From Leptidea sinapis (lineage: Eukaryota; Arthropoda; Insecta; Lepidoptera; Pieridae): DNA of 64,000 bases. How positions within the stretch are numbered: the first letter of the stretch is position 1; each line of letters starts with the position of its first letter. The translations under genes were made by a program, and so were the position numbers. The stretch is taken from the NCBI RefSeq assembly GCF_905404315.1, contig NC_066265.1, positions 30,342,501 through 30,406,500 on the forward strand. The letters are read 5' to 3'. Shown here in pieces: positions 23,201-35,200 of this stretch. The notes below the pieces were generated by a model. That model was given only the letters and a program-made list of their open reading frames with translations, made no database searches and was not told the origin of the DNA.

Positions 23201-23876
23201 ACAATTTGTTTTTTTTTAAAAGTGAAACCTGACTTCTCGACTCAAACCCGCAAAATCAAAATCAATTAATCTTAATGAATGAGCGACATCTCAAGTAAAT
23301 TTCCTAATATGCAATAATTGGGGTTGAGCAGGTTATCAACTGTAAAGTAGATCCTGTAGATGAAGACACAACCTGAGAGTTGGACAAAGACATATCAAGA
23401 TTTCAACTTTACGTCACTCGAACATTTGGCTCAGTGGAACGCTCGCACGGAACGCGAGAGGTCGCGGGTTCGACTCCCGCATCGTCATAAATATTGTTTT
23501 CAAATTTACTTTGTGTAGTTTTGCATGCATTAATAGTTTTACTGTATTAATTATCTAAGAGTTTGTAAGACCATTTGTTATTTTTAACTGATTTGCTGGA
23601 CTGGGATCTAAATTAACTCAATTTGCGCTATTAACCCAACGGTGTTACTGCTATATCGGAAATAAAAATATAAATCCCACATCATACTTAAATATTGGTG
23701 CAAATTAAAATTTATTCTCTTACCGCGCAAAAACTTAGTGATGAAACATAATTTTATTTGTTCCAGGATTGATTGGCGATTGGCGTGATCATTTCAGTAA
23801 AGATCAGGCACAAGAAGCGGAGGAATGGATGCGGGAAAACATTTCTGATTCTGAACTTAAATATTCTACATTCTAA
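17228..23876 (+). CDS. Cytosolic sulfotransferase gene 2, complete (334 aa)
   Basis: PAPS-dependent sulfotransferase that would transfer sulfonate to small hydroxyl or amine compounds in the cytosol. Exons: 17228-17297, 18739-18873, 20058-20157, 20670-20862, 21149-21266, 21656-21750, 22874-23057, 23767-23876. All have AG/GT borders with consistent phases, 1005 nt including TAA. Motifs: VGPSKYFYP near residue 40; cofactor loop YPRSGSTW at 65-72; KTHLPLSLLPPDLLD with catalytic His151; VVYIARDPRDVFVS at 167-180 (3'-phosphate Arg172, Ser180); FIFYED in exon 6; C-terminal RKGLIGDWRDHF at 297-308, which closes over PAPS. There is no signal peptide or membrane segment, and the length is normal for insect members. 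The ATG is followed by an N-terminal block (IPFEIQDVSDEDHQLIW) like gene 3. It is divergent from gene 1 and convergent with gene 3. The substrate is unknown. Confidence 0.93.
17541..17851 (+). mobile_element. SINE-like repeat, family A (copy 2, nearly full length)
   Basis: Runs from ACCAGCGGGAGGCCCC through GCCGGCTAGATTATGGGTAC and AGGGCGCCGTAACTA to CTTATTTTCATAAAAAAA. It is one of the most complete copies and lies in gene 2 intron 1. Confidence 0.75.
18299..18534. mobile_element. Fold-back MITE with long inverted repeats
   Basis: The left arm starts GGCTGAAATCTATAGAG and the right arm ends CTCTATAGATCTCAGCC. The match continues inward (CTCAGACTTT, CTTTGCTGAGTGT) for about 65-70 bp per arm, so most of the 236-bp element is palindromic. 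No clear target duplication was seen. It is in gene 2 intron 1, about 200 bp before exon 2. Confidence 0.75.
18981..19147 (+). mobile_element. SINE-like repeat, family A (copy 3, 3'-truncated)
   Basis: Head of family A (CAGTGGGAGGCT, GATTATGGGTACC, TCTGCCGTGAAGCAGTAATG) that stops after CAAGGTGACGAGCG. It is in gene 2 intron 2. Confidence 0.65.
19868..20040. mobile_element. Palindromic MITE-like element abutting gene 2 exon 3
   Basis: TTTGGTACGGCCGAACCATC at the left mirrors GGTCCGACTGTACCAAATCC at the right. Inner GTCCGGACCGTACC is itself palindromic. Part of the motif (TTTGATACGGCCGGATCATC) also occurs at 5795-5830. The right end is less than 20 bp from the exon 3 acceptor. Confidence 0.5.
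23360..23520 (+). mobile_element. tRNA-derived SINE (family B), best copy
   Basis: Has an A-box-like TTGGCTCAGTGG, then GCTCGCACGGAACGCGAGAG and a clear B-box GGGTTCGACTCCC, followed by a short AT-rich tail. Other copies are at 2490 (plus) and 55775 (minus). It is in gene 2 intron 7. Confidence 0.7.
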
Positions 23877-24109
23877 TGAGAATAATAAATTAACAATAAA
23901 TTATTTTAATACGTGCTGTTAATTAATAATGCTGGTATTTTTTTTTTTCAGATTGAAAAGCAAAAGTGCTATATTTTGATCAGTTTGGTTGTCAGTGGTT
24001 GGTCTTAACTCAAATTGCCGCTTCAGATATGTTTGACCTATAATTTTGTTTGAGTTGAATAGATCCAATTTGATTCCATATTGATCTCTCTGCAATAGCC
24101 GAGTTTCAA

Positions 24110-25462
24110 CACCAGCCATCCAGTAACTCCGCGGCGAACGTTGGGACCGCTTGCTCGGCAACCTTAAGCCATCACATGTGGCTTTCTGGAAGCTGCCTCG
24201 CGCGTTCAAACAGGAGCCGCCCACTGTCATGCTTCCTTTGGACAGACCGGGACTACAGCCGGCGCTCGATGACGATGAGAAGGCTGAATGCCTCGCCGAT
24301 AGTCTCGAGAGTCAGTGCTCTCCAAATGCAGTAGCCGACCCGACACACGTTGACGAAGTTGATCGTGAAGTTGAACGTCGCTCCGCTCTGAGCCCTTCAG
24401 GCGATGTAATAAAACCCACCTCTTACGAAGAGGTGAAGCTAATCATTAAGGAGCTTCACTCCAAGAAGGCCCCGGGGCCCGACACTATAAACAATAGGGT
24501 TCTTAAAATCCTACCCTCTTATTACTTTATTGGTTACTATTTTTAATATTCTATTGTCTAATAGCGCGTTCCCCGAACAATGGAAGGATTCCATTGTTAT
24601 CGGTATCCCAAAACCCAATAAACCTAAAGCTAATCCGAGTAGCTATAGGCCTATTAGCTTAATTAACTCGATCGGGAAACTTTACGAAAGATTAATTCTC
24701 GCGCGCCTTAATCATTACATCGCGGAGCTCAACCTGATACCCGACATACAGTTCGGATTCAGAACCGCTCACTCGTGTCCCCAGCAGGCTCACTGACTCA
24801 CCGAGTACATTCTCGTACGGCGTCAACTTCACGCTACCACGGCAGCCGTGTTTTTCGATGTCGCGAAGGCATTCGACAAGGTATGGCACAACGGCTTAGT
24901 ATTCAAGCTGTATCAACTGGGAGTGCCAGACAGGCTCGTGCGCATCATACGAGCCTACGCTTAATCGCTTCACTACACTCACTCACATACGGACTGACTG
25001 ACGGACTGACATACACCACTTACACAATCACAAACACACTCCACAAACAGACACAAACACAAACATACATGCACACAAACATTTACACTACTTATATACA
25101 TACAAACATACATACATACAATCATAAACACATACATACACACTTACATACATTACACAAAACATCACCACACTCGCCGGCGAGTGTGTTCTTATCACCT
25201 TTTCATCTTTCATCTTCATTTTCATTCTCTCTCCTTCCCACAAGCACACAGCCGGTCTGAGGTTCGAGTCTCCTTAGGAGACGCCCCGCGACTGTTGTTG
25301 CGTAGTCTTTGCGGCCTCCACGGCCCACGTCCTACTTCGCTGTGAAAGCCAGGGCTGCAGCACAGAGGAGGTTTTAGTCGGTATGGGGTGTCCGCTTACG
25401 CGGACACTCGAGTCCGACATATTACGCCCCGACGTAACAGTATTTCATCCTCTCAAAAAAAA
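24110..25462 (+). mobile_element. Jockey-type LINE, internally deleted
   Basis: 24151-24546 carries the linker before the reverse transcriptase (LEPSHVAFWKLPRAF-like, DDDEKAECLADSLE, HSKKAPGPDTINNRVLK). 24530-24796 carries the fingers (FPEQWKDSIVIGIPKP, SSYRPISLINSIGKLYERLI, QFGFRTAHSCPQQ). Another frame then reads FFDVAKAFDKVWHNGL before a stop near 24963. The catalytic FADD core and thumb are missing; CA-rich low-complexity DNA replaces them. The 3' UTR (ACGCCCCGACGTAACAG) and poly-A end at about 25462. Several frame breaks make it dead. It lies between the 3' ends of genes 2 and 3. Confidence 0.85.
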
Positions 25463-25849
25463 AAAAACCATCCAGTATATTTTTTTTCTTTGAGGGATCA
25501 AACGGGTAAATCAAGATCTATAAGGCATCAAAAGAGACAAGAGAAATATTATAAGTGCTAATTCCTTTAGACATGGAAGTCGCTGATCATACTACTTAAG
25601 ATGTTACAAGCCACAGACATCTCTTTAAACTGTTACTACAAGTAAAAGACATCTCTTTAAACTGTTCTGTGTTACAAACTATTTTATACCCCCCCACCCA
25701 GCACTCAAATGCGTGTTATTGCTACAAGCGCTTAGCATAGAGTATAGACTATGTGAGTAGACTTTGTTGGGCTATAACTCGTGTAACAAACAATTATGAT
25801 GAGTCTTTTTTCTAGAACGAAATATACATATATATTGAGGTTGCGCTGC

Positions 25850-25945
25850 CCTCATCCAACCCATCCCGGCGATCTTGACCAGATCCTCGGTCCATATTGT
25901 GGCCTACCAACACTGCTACTTCCGGCTGATATGATGATAATAATA
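25850..25945 (-). mobile_element. RTE-type LINE tail fragment
   Basis: On the minus strand there is a remnant of the WTEDLVK block; the plus strand has GACCAGATCCTCGGTCCATA and the GCCTACCAACACTGC block. It is related to 5690-5765 and 36185-36437. Confidence 0.45.
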
Positions 25946-26207
25946 GGGGTTGAAATTTTGAGGATTTTTTGCAAAAGTTACTACAACATAATTAAAATGA
26001 CCGGAATCTTTTTATTCCGAGTGAGTATATTCGCGGATCATTATTATATAGTCCTAATAGGAAATTCTAACTATTTACGTAGCTGCTAACATCAAAATTG
26101 TCCTAATAAAAGAAATACTTAAAGCCGATTTAATTTTCGACTTATATCAAGGAATTTTTAATATTGTGCCAAAATAAAACAATTTTTGTTTGTTAATTTT
26201 ATTTCAC

Positions 26208-29200
26208 TCAGTTATATATGGGGAATTTGATGTCGGTGTCAGCAAGATTTTCTCGCATCCATTCCTCTACTTCTTGTTTTTGTTGTTCATTGAAATGGTG
26301 ACGCCATTCTCCGATTTTTCCTGTTAAAATGTTGTTCAAGTGAAAAAAATTGTCTTAATTTTTATCAGTGAAGTAAAGTATGTAATGTGCTTATTTTATA
26401 TACTAAGTAGGTACATGAATTGGGTGGCAAAATATAAGTACATAATATAATGACATAAGTTTCGTGTAGATTTTACAGGACCTTATTTACTTGAATCATG
26501 TACACCGATTGACACCTGTCCTATTATTCAATGGCTTTTTACTGCCCACCGAATATCCATATGGTTTTAATAGGAATATCATGGGTGCAAATAAGACATT
26601 TAAATTGAATTACCAATTTAAAGGAAATTTAAATACAGCTTTTTAGTGGGTTTGTATATGTTTGTTATGCGCGTGTGTGTATTTTTATTTCCAACCTTTT
26701 CTAATAAATCGACTTTGTTCGTTGCACACTCCAAGTTCGGTCATAGTCTTCTGCTGATTGACGGAATCGTTATCTTTAAAATTATCGAATCTGAGATGTT
26801 CAGCCAGCTTTTCGATCTGTTCATTGGTAAAGGTCTTGCCGAAGAAGTTCGCCATACGACGCAATGACCCAGGTAAATCCTAAATAGAATTTTGATCAAT
26901 TAATATGGTTGGGATATGAGAAAAATTTGACTAAACAATTCCTTAAGTTGCAGGTTTTTATATTGTCATGTCATGAGTGGGAGGCTCATTAGCAGGTTGT
27001 TTTTTTTTATGAAAATAAGGGACGAGATGAGCAGGACGTTTAGCTGGTGGTAATTAATACGCCCCGCCCATTACAATGCAGTGCCGCTCAGGGTTCTTGA
27101 AAAACCCAAAATTCTGAGCGGCATTACAATTGCGCGCGTCACTAGAGACATAAGATGTTAAGGCTCATTTGCTCAGTAATTTCACTAGCTACGGGGCATT
27201 TCAGACCGAAACACAGTAATGTTCACACATTGCTGCTTCACGGCAGAAATAAGCGCCGTTGTGTTACCTATAATCTAGCCGGCATCCTGTGCAAAGGGGC
27301 TCCACTCCAACTGGTAAAATGTTGGTCAGATGGGGACTACAGCGGTGACATGAATCCTAACCAGCACTGCAATATTGTAGGCATCACTAATCGCCAACTG
27401 AACATCTTCCTCGTCTCACCACTTCTTATCACAAGACAATGTATCTGACAAAAATCAATGCATAGAAACATAAAACTTACAGTTACTACATCTTCGTAAA
27501 ATATGAAATACACGTTTGGATGGTGTCTCGCAGCCCAGCCTTCTTTGATGTGCGGAAAGATTGGACCCCACGGGACTGTAAAGGAATGTCATTAAGAAAT
27601 TTATCTTCTGCGATTCCTATATTACGGAAAGGTGTCTCACGTACGGTACGCCACGTGAAATCAACAGCACTTGTGGGCTAAAAGCTTGAAGACTGTGGAC
27701 TAGGTGGGCTGGAAACTCTAATATTCAAGGAGACAAACTACTGAGTATGGGCTACGGTGAGAACACACTATCAGATGTCCCGACTGTATGTTCGTTCGTC
27801 ATAATTAGCCATAAAAGAAAGTTAAAAGTGAATGATAACAACATATACATTACCATTTTATTATTTACATTATTAACATTTTTTACACGAAAAACTTTTT
27901 TAAATATTTTCTAACAACAGCTATATGATTGGATGTTTGAAAGCTTGCACAAAGATAAAACATTTTTATTCAAATTTAATAAATAAAATTTATTTATATA
28001 ATTAACATCATTACTTCTATCTTCTATATATAATGAAAATGGTCTTTGTTTGAGGCTCAGTCACGCCTAAACCACTAATCGTATCGACATGAAATTACCA
28101 CCATTCGATGCGAAATTTATCTGAAATACTTTATGGCTACTTATTTTTTCGAATTCCATGTTCTTTCTTTTTAAAAATCGCCCAGCGAAGCGGGCGGGAA
28201 TGGCTAGTTTTTACTATACTTTGAAAAGGCTAGGCTCTAGCTAATAAAACTCAATTAGTCCCGCTATCACTCGAATTAATGTTTTGTTAGCAAATGATAG
28301 ATAAACTTTATTGAAGAATTATTTGTTTTTCTATGTATATATTATTCAATAACAAAAAATTGCTAACATTATTCAACCCCTGTGTAGAAGCACCTTAAAA
28401 TCATTGCATATTACTCACTCAGTCCTCGTCGATAAAGATTCCATAACTCATCGGGCCTGTCGAAATAGAACCGATGTATCAGGATGTGGTGGAGTGAGAC
28501 AAACACATCTCGGGGATCTCTGGCGATGTAAACAACCTGGGAAATATTTAAATGCATAGATATATGAAATGTCAGCAAGATTATTATTTTGATTAGTTTA
28601 TTGGATATTACGTTGAACTACATTTCATGATTTCCATTAAAACTGAATGAACCACATCAATGTAGATGTGGCGTTCAGTTAGATGCTCTTGGGAATCCTG
28701 TCTAAAATCGGCAGGCCGTATCAGTCGTCACGCCAGCATTAATGAAGTCATCCGCAGGGCATTTGCCGCTCTTAATATACCAGCTGTTTTAGAGCCAAAT
28801 GGTATTACCCGCCGCGATGGCAAGAGTCCTGATGGAATGACGCTGGTGGCTTGGGCACGGGGAAGGGCGCTGGTGTGGTACGCGACTTGCGTCGACACTC
28901 TGGCTCCTTCACAGATCCAAGTTACGTCAGTTGTGGCTGGGGCTGCTGCTTCGATGCCGAAGACGGCAAACGTCGCAAATATGTTGGTCTCAGTGAGTCA
29001 TACATCTTTGTGCCGTTTTGTGTCGAGACACTTGGCCCGTGGGGCCCAGAGGCGCGGAGAATGTTCAAAATACTATCTTCGCGCCTCAATAAGGCTACTG
29101 GAAAACCAAGTGCTGGCAGCTATTTCGGTCAACGGATCAGCCTAGCTATCCAACGCAGAAATGCTGTCAGTATTCTTGGTTCGCTTCCACGTAATGATAG

Positions 29201-32200
29201 TTTTAATTTTATGTAATCATAGTATTGTAAATACAGTTATAAGATTTGTTTTGTTTGAATAAATATATATTATCTTCACTACATTTCTATATTAAAACTA
29301 GCTGACCCGACGTTGTTATGTACATGTTGTTAACCCGTGTAGCGCCACTCTGTATATTATTAAAAAATTATATTAACCTTAGCTGTTTCTGGCAAGTCTG
29401 GTGGAAGCAGAGAAAATGGCAGATGCGTTTTGATGAAACGCTGCGATGTGCTGAGGGAAAGGTCCTCGAACACAGTCTCGACGATTGATGATATATGTTC
29501 CCTTGTTTCTTCTTCCTGTATCTGCTCTATTCTTGACTTCTCTACTCGAACAACCAAGTTGAGGCTTGAAAAAAAAATATTTTCATCAATTAGTGAATTA
29601 AATTACATATTTATTCAAACAAAATAAATCTTATAACTATATTTACAATACTGTGATAACATAAAATTAAAACTATCACTACGTGGAAGCGTACCAGAGA
29701 ATACTGGCAGCATTTCCAATTGGATGTGATCGTAAACATGCACTTCAAAACGGTTCCTAAAATATTTTTAAGTGAAATATTATTCACATCAAGTAAATTT
29801 GGAAATTTCCATAACGGGCTAGACCTTAAGAGGTATGTTAATTTTGAAACAACTAAACAAGGTCGAATTATAGTTAAGGACGCGTTCTCAAAACAGAGAG
29901 GTATCGAATCGCACAACTACACTGACACCGCTCAAACACATACACGTACTTAAAGTTATAGCGGGAATCAAATGAATTTGATACTTTAGCAAGTTTGAAT
30001 TTTGTTTTTTTTTAAACTTATTTATTTTTAATAATTGTTTGATGTATTCGTTTGGTAGTTAAATATTAGAACTTTAGATGGCAATTCTGTCGCATAACGT
30101 CATGTGGAGTAAATGCAGTTTTTTTTAAATTCAAGATGGCTGCCGCGAAAAATTATGTTTTCAGCAATGTGGGTATCGTATCCGAGGTTATCGAGGGTGC
30201 AGAAAACGATTTTGGGATCATTTTTGAAATCCAAGATGACCGCCGCGCAAAATTATGATTTCAGCAATATGGTATCGTATCCGGGGTTATCGAGGGTGCA
30301 GAGAACGATTTTGGGATAATTTTTGAAATCCAAGATGGCCGCCGCGCAAAATTATGATTGCAACAATATGGATACCGAATCCGAGGTTCTCGAGGGCGCA
30401 GAGAACGAATTTGGAATCATTTTTGAAGTGAAACTTCTTTGCCCGCATCAGGGTAAAATTTTTACGGATGAAACGGAATAAAGTGTGACGAAAATGAAGG
30501 AAAATTCGAATGTAGCATGAAGCAAAACAACTTCACTACTAGCGTTGTATCATGCAGGTTTAGCGCGCGGCCGCGAGTATGTAGAACATCTTCCCTACTA
30601 GCTTTGTATCGTGCAGGTTTAGCGCGCGGCCGCGAGTATGTAGAACATATTCCCTACTAGCTTTGTATCGTGCAGGTTTGATGAGTAATAATAATTAGTA
30701 AAACATCTAATAATTTCTAATATTGACAAAAATCAATTGGATTAGAGAACAGATTAGGATAATTATTGATATAAACGAGATTTAAAAATTGGTTTTCACA
30801 AATAAGTTTCACTTCTGACATGTGTACTTTGTACGCACGCCACTTTTGTGTTGTCTGGTGTTTTGGACGTAGCTTCCCTCCTGAGGACACTCATCTAAAA
30901 GTGGAGTTGAAAAAAATACTGGAGACATACCTTGTGTCGTTGGATAGGTCTTTGAAAGTTGAATTCAGGTTTAATACATGACAGTTCCTTTGGTCTTTTG
31001 AAAATAATGCGGGATTAACGTATATCACGTTACATTTATGTAATATATAGGTATCATTTGATAGGTCTTTCAAAATCAAATTTTGAGATTTTTTAAATGT
31101 GTTTTGTTAATATTGTGGGTGTGAAGTCGAAACGTAAATATTTCTATATTTTAAGGGAATGAAAAATTAATTTAGCATGTTTTGTTAGACAGGCCTTTTA
31201 TCATATAATTTAAGTTTATGCATGAATTCTAATTTTGGCGATGTAAATGACACCCATGAAGAAAATTTTGTAGATTTCATAGGCGCCATCATGGATTTCG
31301 ATTTTGACCCGATATTCGTTATTGTTGACCCCAAAAACCATGAAAATGACACCCATGATGAGAAGTTTTTGAATTTCATAGTGCGCCATCTTGAAATTCG
31401 ATTTTGACCCGAAATACGTTATTGTTGACCCCGAAAACCATGAAAAAGACACCCATGAAGAGAAGTTGGTGAATTTCATAGGCGCCATCTTGGATTTCGA
31501 TTTTGACCCGATACTTGTTATTGTTAACCCCGAAAACCATGAAAATGGCACCCATGATGAGAAGTTGGTGAATTTCATAGGCGCCATCTTGGATTTCGAT
31601 TTTGACCCGATATTCGTTATTGTTGACCCCGAAAACCATGAAAATGACACCCATGAAGAGAAGTTGGTAAATTTCATAGGCGCCATCTTGGATTTCGATT
31701 TAATATAGACCTTATATTTAGAGATGAAAATAAATCACTAATTCTTCAAAAAATACAGAAACATAATTTTTTGAAAATCTGACTGCGTACAAAATATGTA
31801 AAGGATTTTGATCCTTTGAGTCACATACTGTCTTTGGACAGTATTGTAGAGCTTATAAAAAATATTCATATTCGTACAGCAATCTTTCTGAGTACGAGCT
31901 GCTACTTACAACCGACACAGTGTCTACCCCCGACGGCGGCCGAGCGCGGACTGACGTTGTTTCGATAGATCTCTCTGTGCAACAGAGGTGGGCTAAACTG
32001 TTATAATTTTTCAATGAATTATACTGTTGTGTTATATTTTTCTAACTGTTGTTGTAAACTGTTATAATATATATTAGATAGTATAAATTTTTATCGAAAT
32101 TATTTACCCTGATAGTTGTTGTCGCGGTTTGATGTTATTTAGTGTTATAATATAACATATTTGAAGAGGAATAATTTCTTTAACACTAAGTAGGTACTAG

Positions 32201-35200
32201 GTAGATGGTATTTTTTGTTGTGCTTTTTAGAAAGCTTTTTTTTACCTGTGTACCTACACAGAACAATCTTGTCGACTAATGAGTTAAAGAAACTATTAAC
32301 TAAACGTATATTTACACTATTCACAAATTTTATTTTTACACTAACACTTGTCTATTTATATAAAAAAATAAAAACAACTGAAGACGTATTATATAATACA
32401 TATATCCATTTAATTTACAATTCATACTATAGTTTTTACAAACATTTTACTTTAAAAGTGATAATAATAATTTTCGAAACACAACTAGCAGTTTGTCAAT
32501 TTAAAAACTCGCAAATAATGATTCTCATTGGAAATATAATGAATGAAAGTGTTGTTTTATCCAAAATGTTATTTATCTTCGTCTCATCGCAAGTAAAAAT
32601 AGCTCTAATGTTTATAGCGAGAGTGCTTACAATACTTTTCAATCTAAAACAACAGTGTTATAATTTTATATTTGTTCGTCGCAAGTAAAAATAGTTTTTA
32701 TTGTGATATACGAAGTGTTCACATTACTTTGAAGACTAAGCACTTACTAAAGCGAATACGAAAAAGTGCCATCTGTTAAAAATATTAAATTTACAAAATT
32801 TTAATTTCATTAAAGAAACGCACCACTTTCCGCTCGTGTGCATAGATGGCGCTGTAATTAAATTTCAAACGAATTATAACACTATAGAAATAATTTATAT
32901 TATAACAGTCTAGTGGCAAATTTTATAATGTGTTATACTGTTGTAAAAATATATTGTAATATATAATGTGTTGTGTGTTATAACGCCCATCTCTACTGTG
33001 CAATGCGTACGGAGAGACAAAATAAAATAACCCTTAATACCACACTTTAAAGCTCATGCTTATCAGAAAAATAGATGAATTTTAGACGATTAATTTTCAT
33101 TTTTTTCTGAGATTATTTATAATATATTCATTAATTTATTTCCCGTGTTTTTGAAAATATTACATCTGCTTTCCTTACGTAATTTTTAAGAGACAAAATT
33201 ATGTGAGTAGTAGCAGAAAACTGATCCTGAATGAAGCCCCATTTCGTCAAATTTGTGTGAAGAGGTAACGGATAATCGTTTTTACGACATAAAATATCAA
33301 AATTTTAAAGCAAATATTTCCCGCTAATTAGAGATAAAGAAGTAATCTATTTGTGGCAATTTTTAGTTTTGTTAGATTTAGTTTTATTTCATCACAAACT
33401 CTACCGAAAAATATCTTATTTTTGTCGGATTCGTAAACGCGTCCTTAAGGCCATATGAGAATTAATCTGTCCGAAACGTTTTTAATATGATATATGAAAA
33501 ATATATTTTAATATGATCGTCTAAGACGTTGGAATTGAAAAAGGAAATTATGGAGCTCCAAGAAGGTAAAGTGAATCTTGATCCAAAACTGTAATATAGG
33601 GGGCCAGAACATTAAACATTAAATTAACATTATTAGACATTTAATCATATTTTATTTTTATTTTGGAATGTTATAGATTGTTTTTGAGTCACATAAAATG
33701 ATTAATACTCAGTTGTGTATTTTGTATACGTATTCTCAGATATTTTTACTGCTGCATGACATGGCAGTAGAGCATGGTAATTTATAAATTACTTATGCGT
33801 GAACCCAAAAAAACTCTTCTGCGTAGTACGACTCGTACTCGTTGACTATTGGAGCTTTGAATCCATTAATATGTTATGTACAAACATTTACATAGATATA
33901 GAATATAAGACAGTCCCATACTTAAGCTCTTCGGACACGTCTTCCGGCCCGAGAGTGAGTCCATCGAGTGCCAAGTGGAGGGCACCAGAGGGCGTGGAAA
34001 GTGGCCCATGCGATGGACCTACTAAATTAAGTCTGATGTAGGCGGTCCATTGAACGAGTGTACTGACGGCCAGCAGGGAAAAGTGGCGAATCCTCGTAGG
34101 GCGAATCCTCGTGGGGCGAGTCACATCCGCCCAAAAGGTGTCACTTCGTGATGACCACGACCGCTCTGCCAAGAGTGTCACGAATAAGAAGAAGAATACA
34201 AGATGAAGATTTTAACTTACTCCATAAGTGGAAATCTGCGGCTCACATCTATGGACTTGGCGGTTTCATAATTCAGATCGTTATTTATAAGCCACACCAT
34301 TTCCTGAGTCCAAGTAGATCCTGAAATATTACAATGACTTAAAACTGGGTACTATAGTTGGTATTTTGTTATGGAAGAGGAAAACGAGCGTACAGGTCAC
34401 CCGATGTTCAGTGATCACCGCCGCCCATATTCCCTTGCAACACCAGAGAAATCACAGCAGCGTTGCCGGCCGTTTAGAAATGAAAGGAAATTATTTATTT
34501 GCTTTGGAATAGGGTATGCTAGATCTTAAATATTACAGAAAGATGTACCTACACGCAACGTCCTAGGAACACCACACAAGCAACTTCGAATTATCAAGTA
34601 TTACCGAATAAACAATTCTGAGATTGCTTTTAGTTGGTTAATCCGTAATAGAATCATTGCGCAAGTGTGAAGCTTCTTTGCACAGGAAGGTAGCTAGCTA
34701 GGTGCGTGTGTATCATAGAGGCGCTTATTTCTGGCGTGAAGAAGAAAATATTGCAATCATTATTGTGTTTCGGTTTGAAGGGGGCCGTAGCTAGTAAAAT
34801 TACTGAACTAATGGGACTTATGTCTCAAAGTGACGAGGGCAATTGCGATGCCGTTCAGAATTTTGGGCTTAATCAAGAATCCTGCGACACTAACGGACAG
34901 ACTGTAACGAATTGCTCGTCTCGCAATTTTGTCTTAAAAATGCATATTCTTGATTTTTCGTTTTACAATAATGATTATATACAGTTGTGATCTTTTTATC
35001 AAAGTCAACAATTATGATATTGTGTTTGTATAAGTATTTACAGACCTTTAACTTTATCGCTTTAAGTAATAATTTTAAAGAGCTTCTTACCTGATCTTGG
35101 ATGGCTTATGAGAAAAACATCGTTGGGTCGAATAGCGAAATTGTAATATTTGGGGCCCAGTTCTCTATAAATGTCAGGATAGTAATACTTGCTCGGTCCC

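Noticed and set aside
23400..23490. Possible tRNA gene on plus
   Set aside because: Good B-box but poor stem pairing; repeated at 2490 and 55775 with the same flanks, so it is a SINE.
31216..31686. 156-aa repeat protein on minus
   Set aside because: Product of a 99-bp minisatellite that is open on both strands; lies inside a gene 3 intron.
32215..32688. 157-aa open frame inside the hAT element
   Set aside because: Low-complexity, rich in Ile/Leu/Phe/Tyr as expected from AT-rich DNA; no transposase motif.
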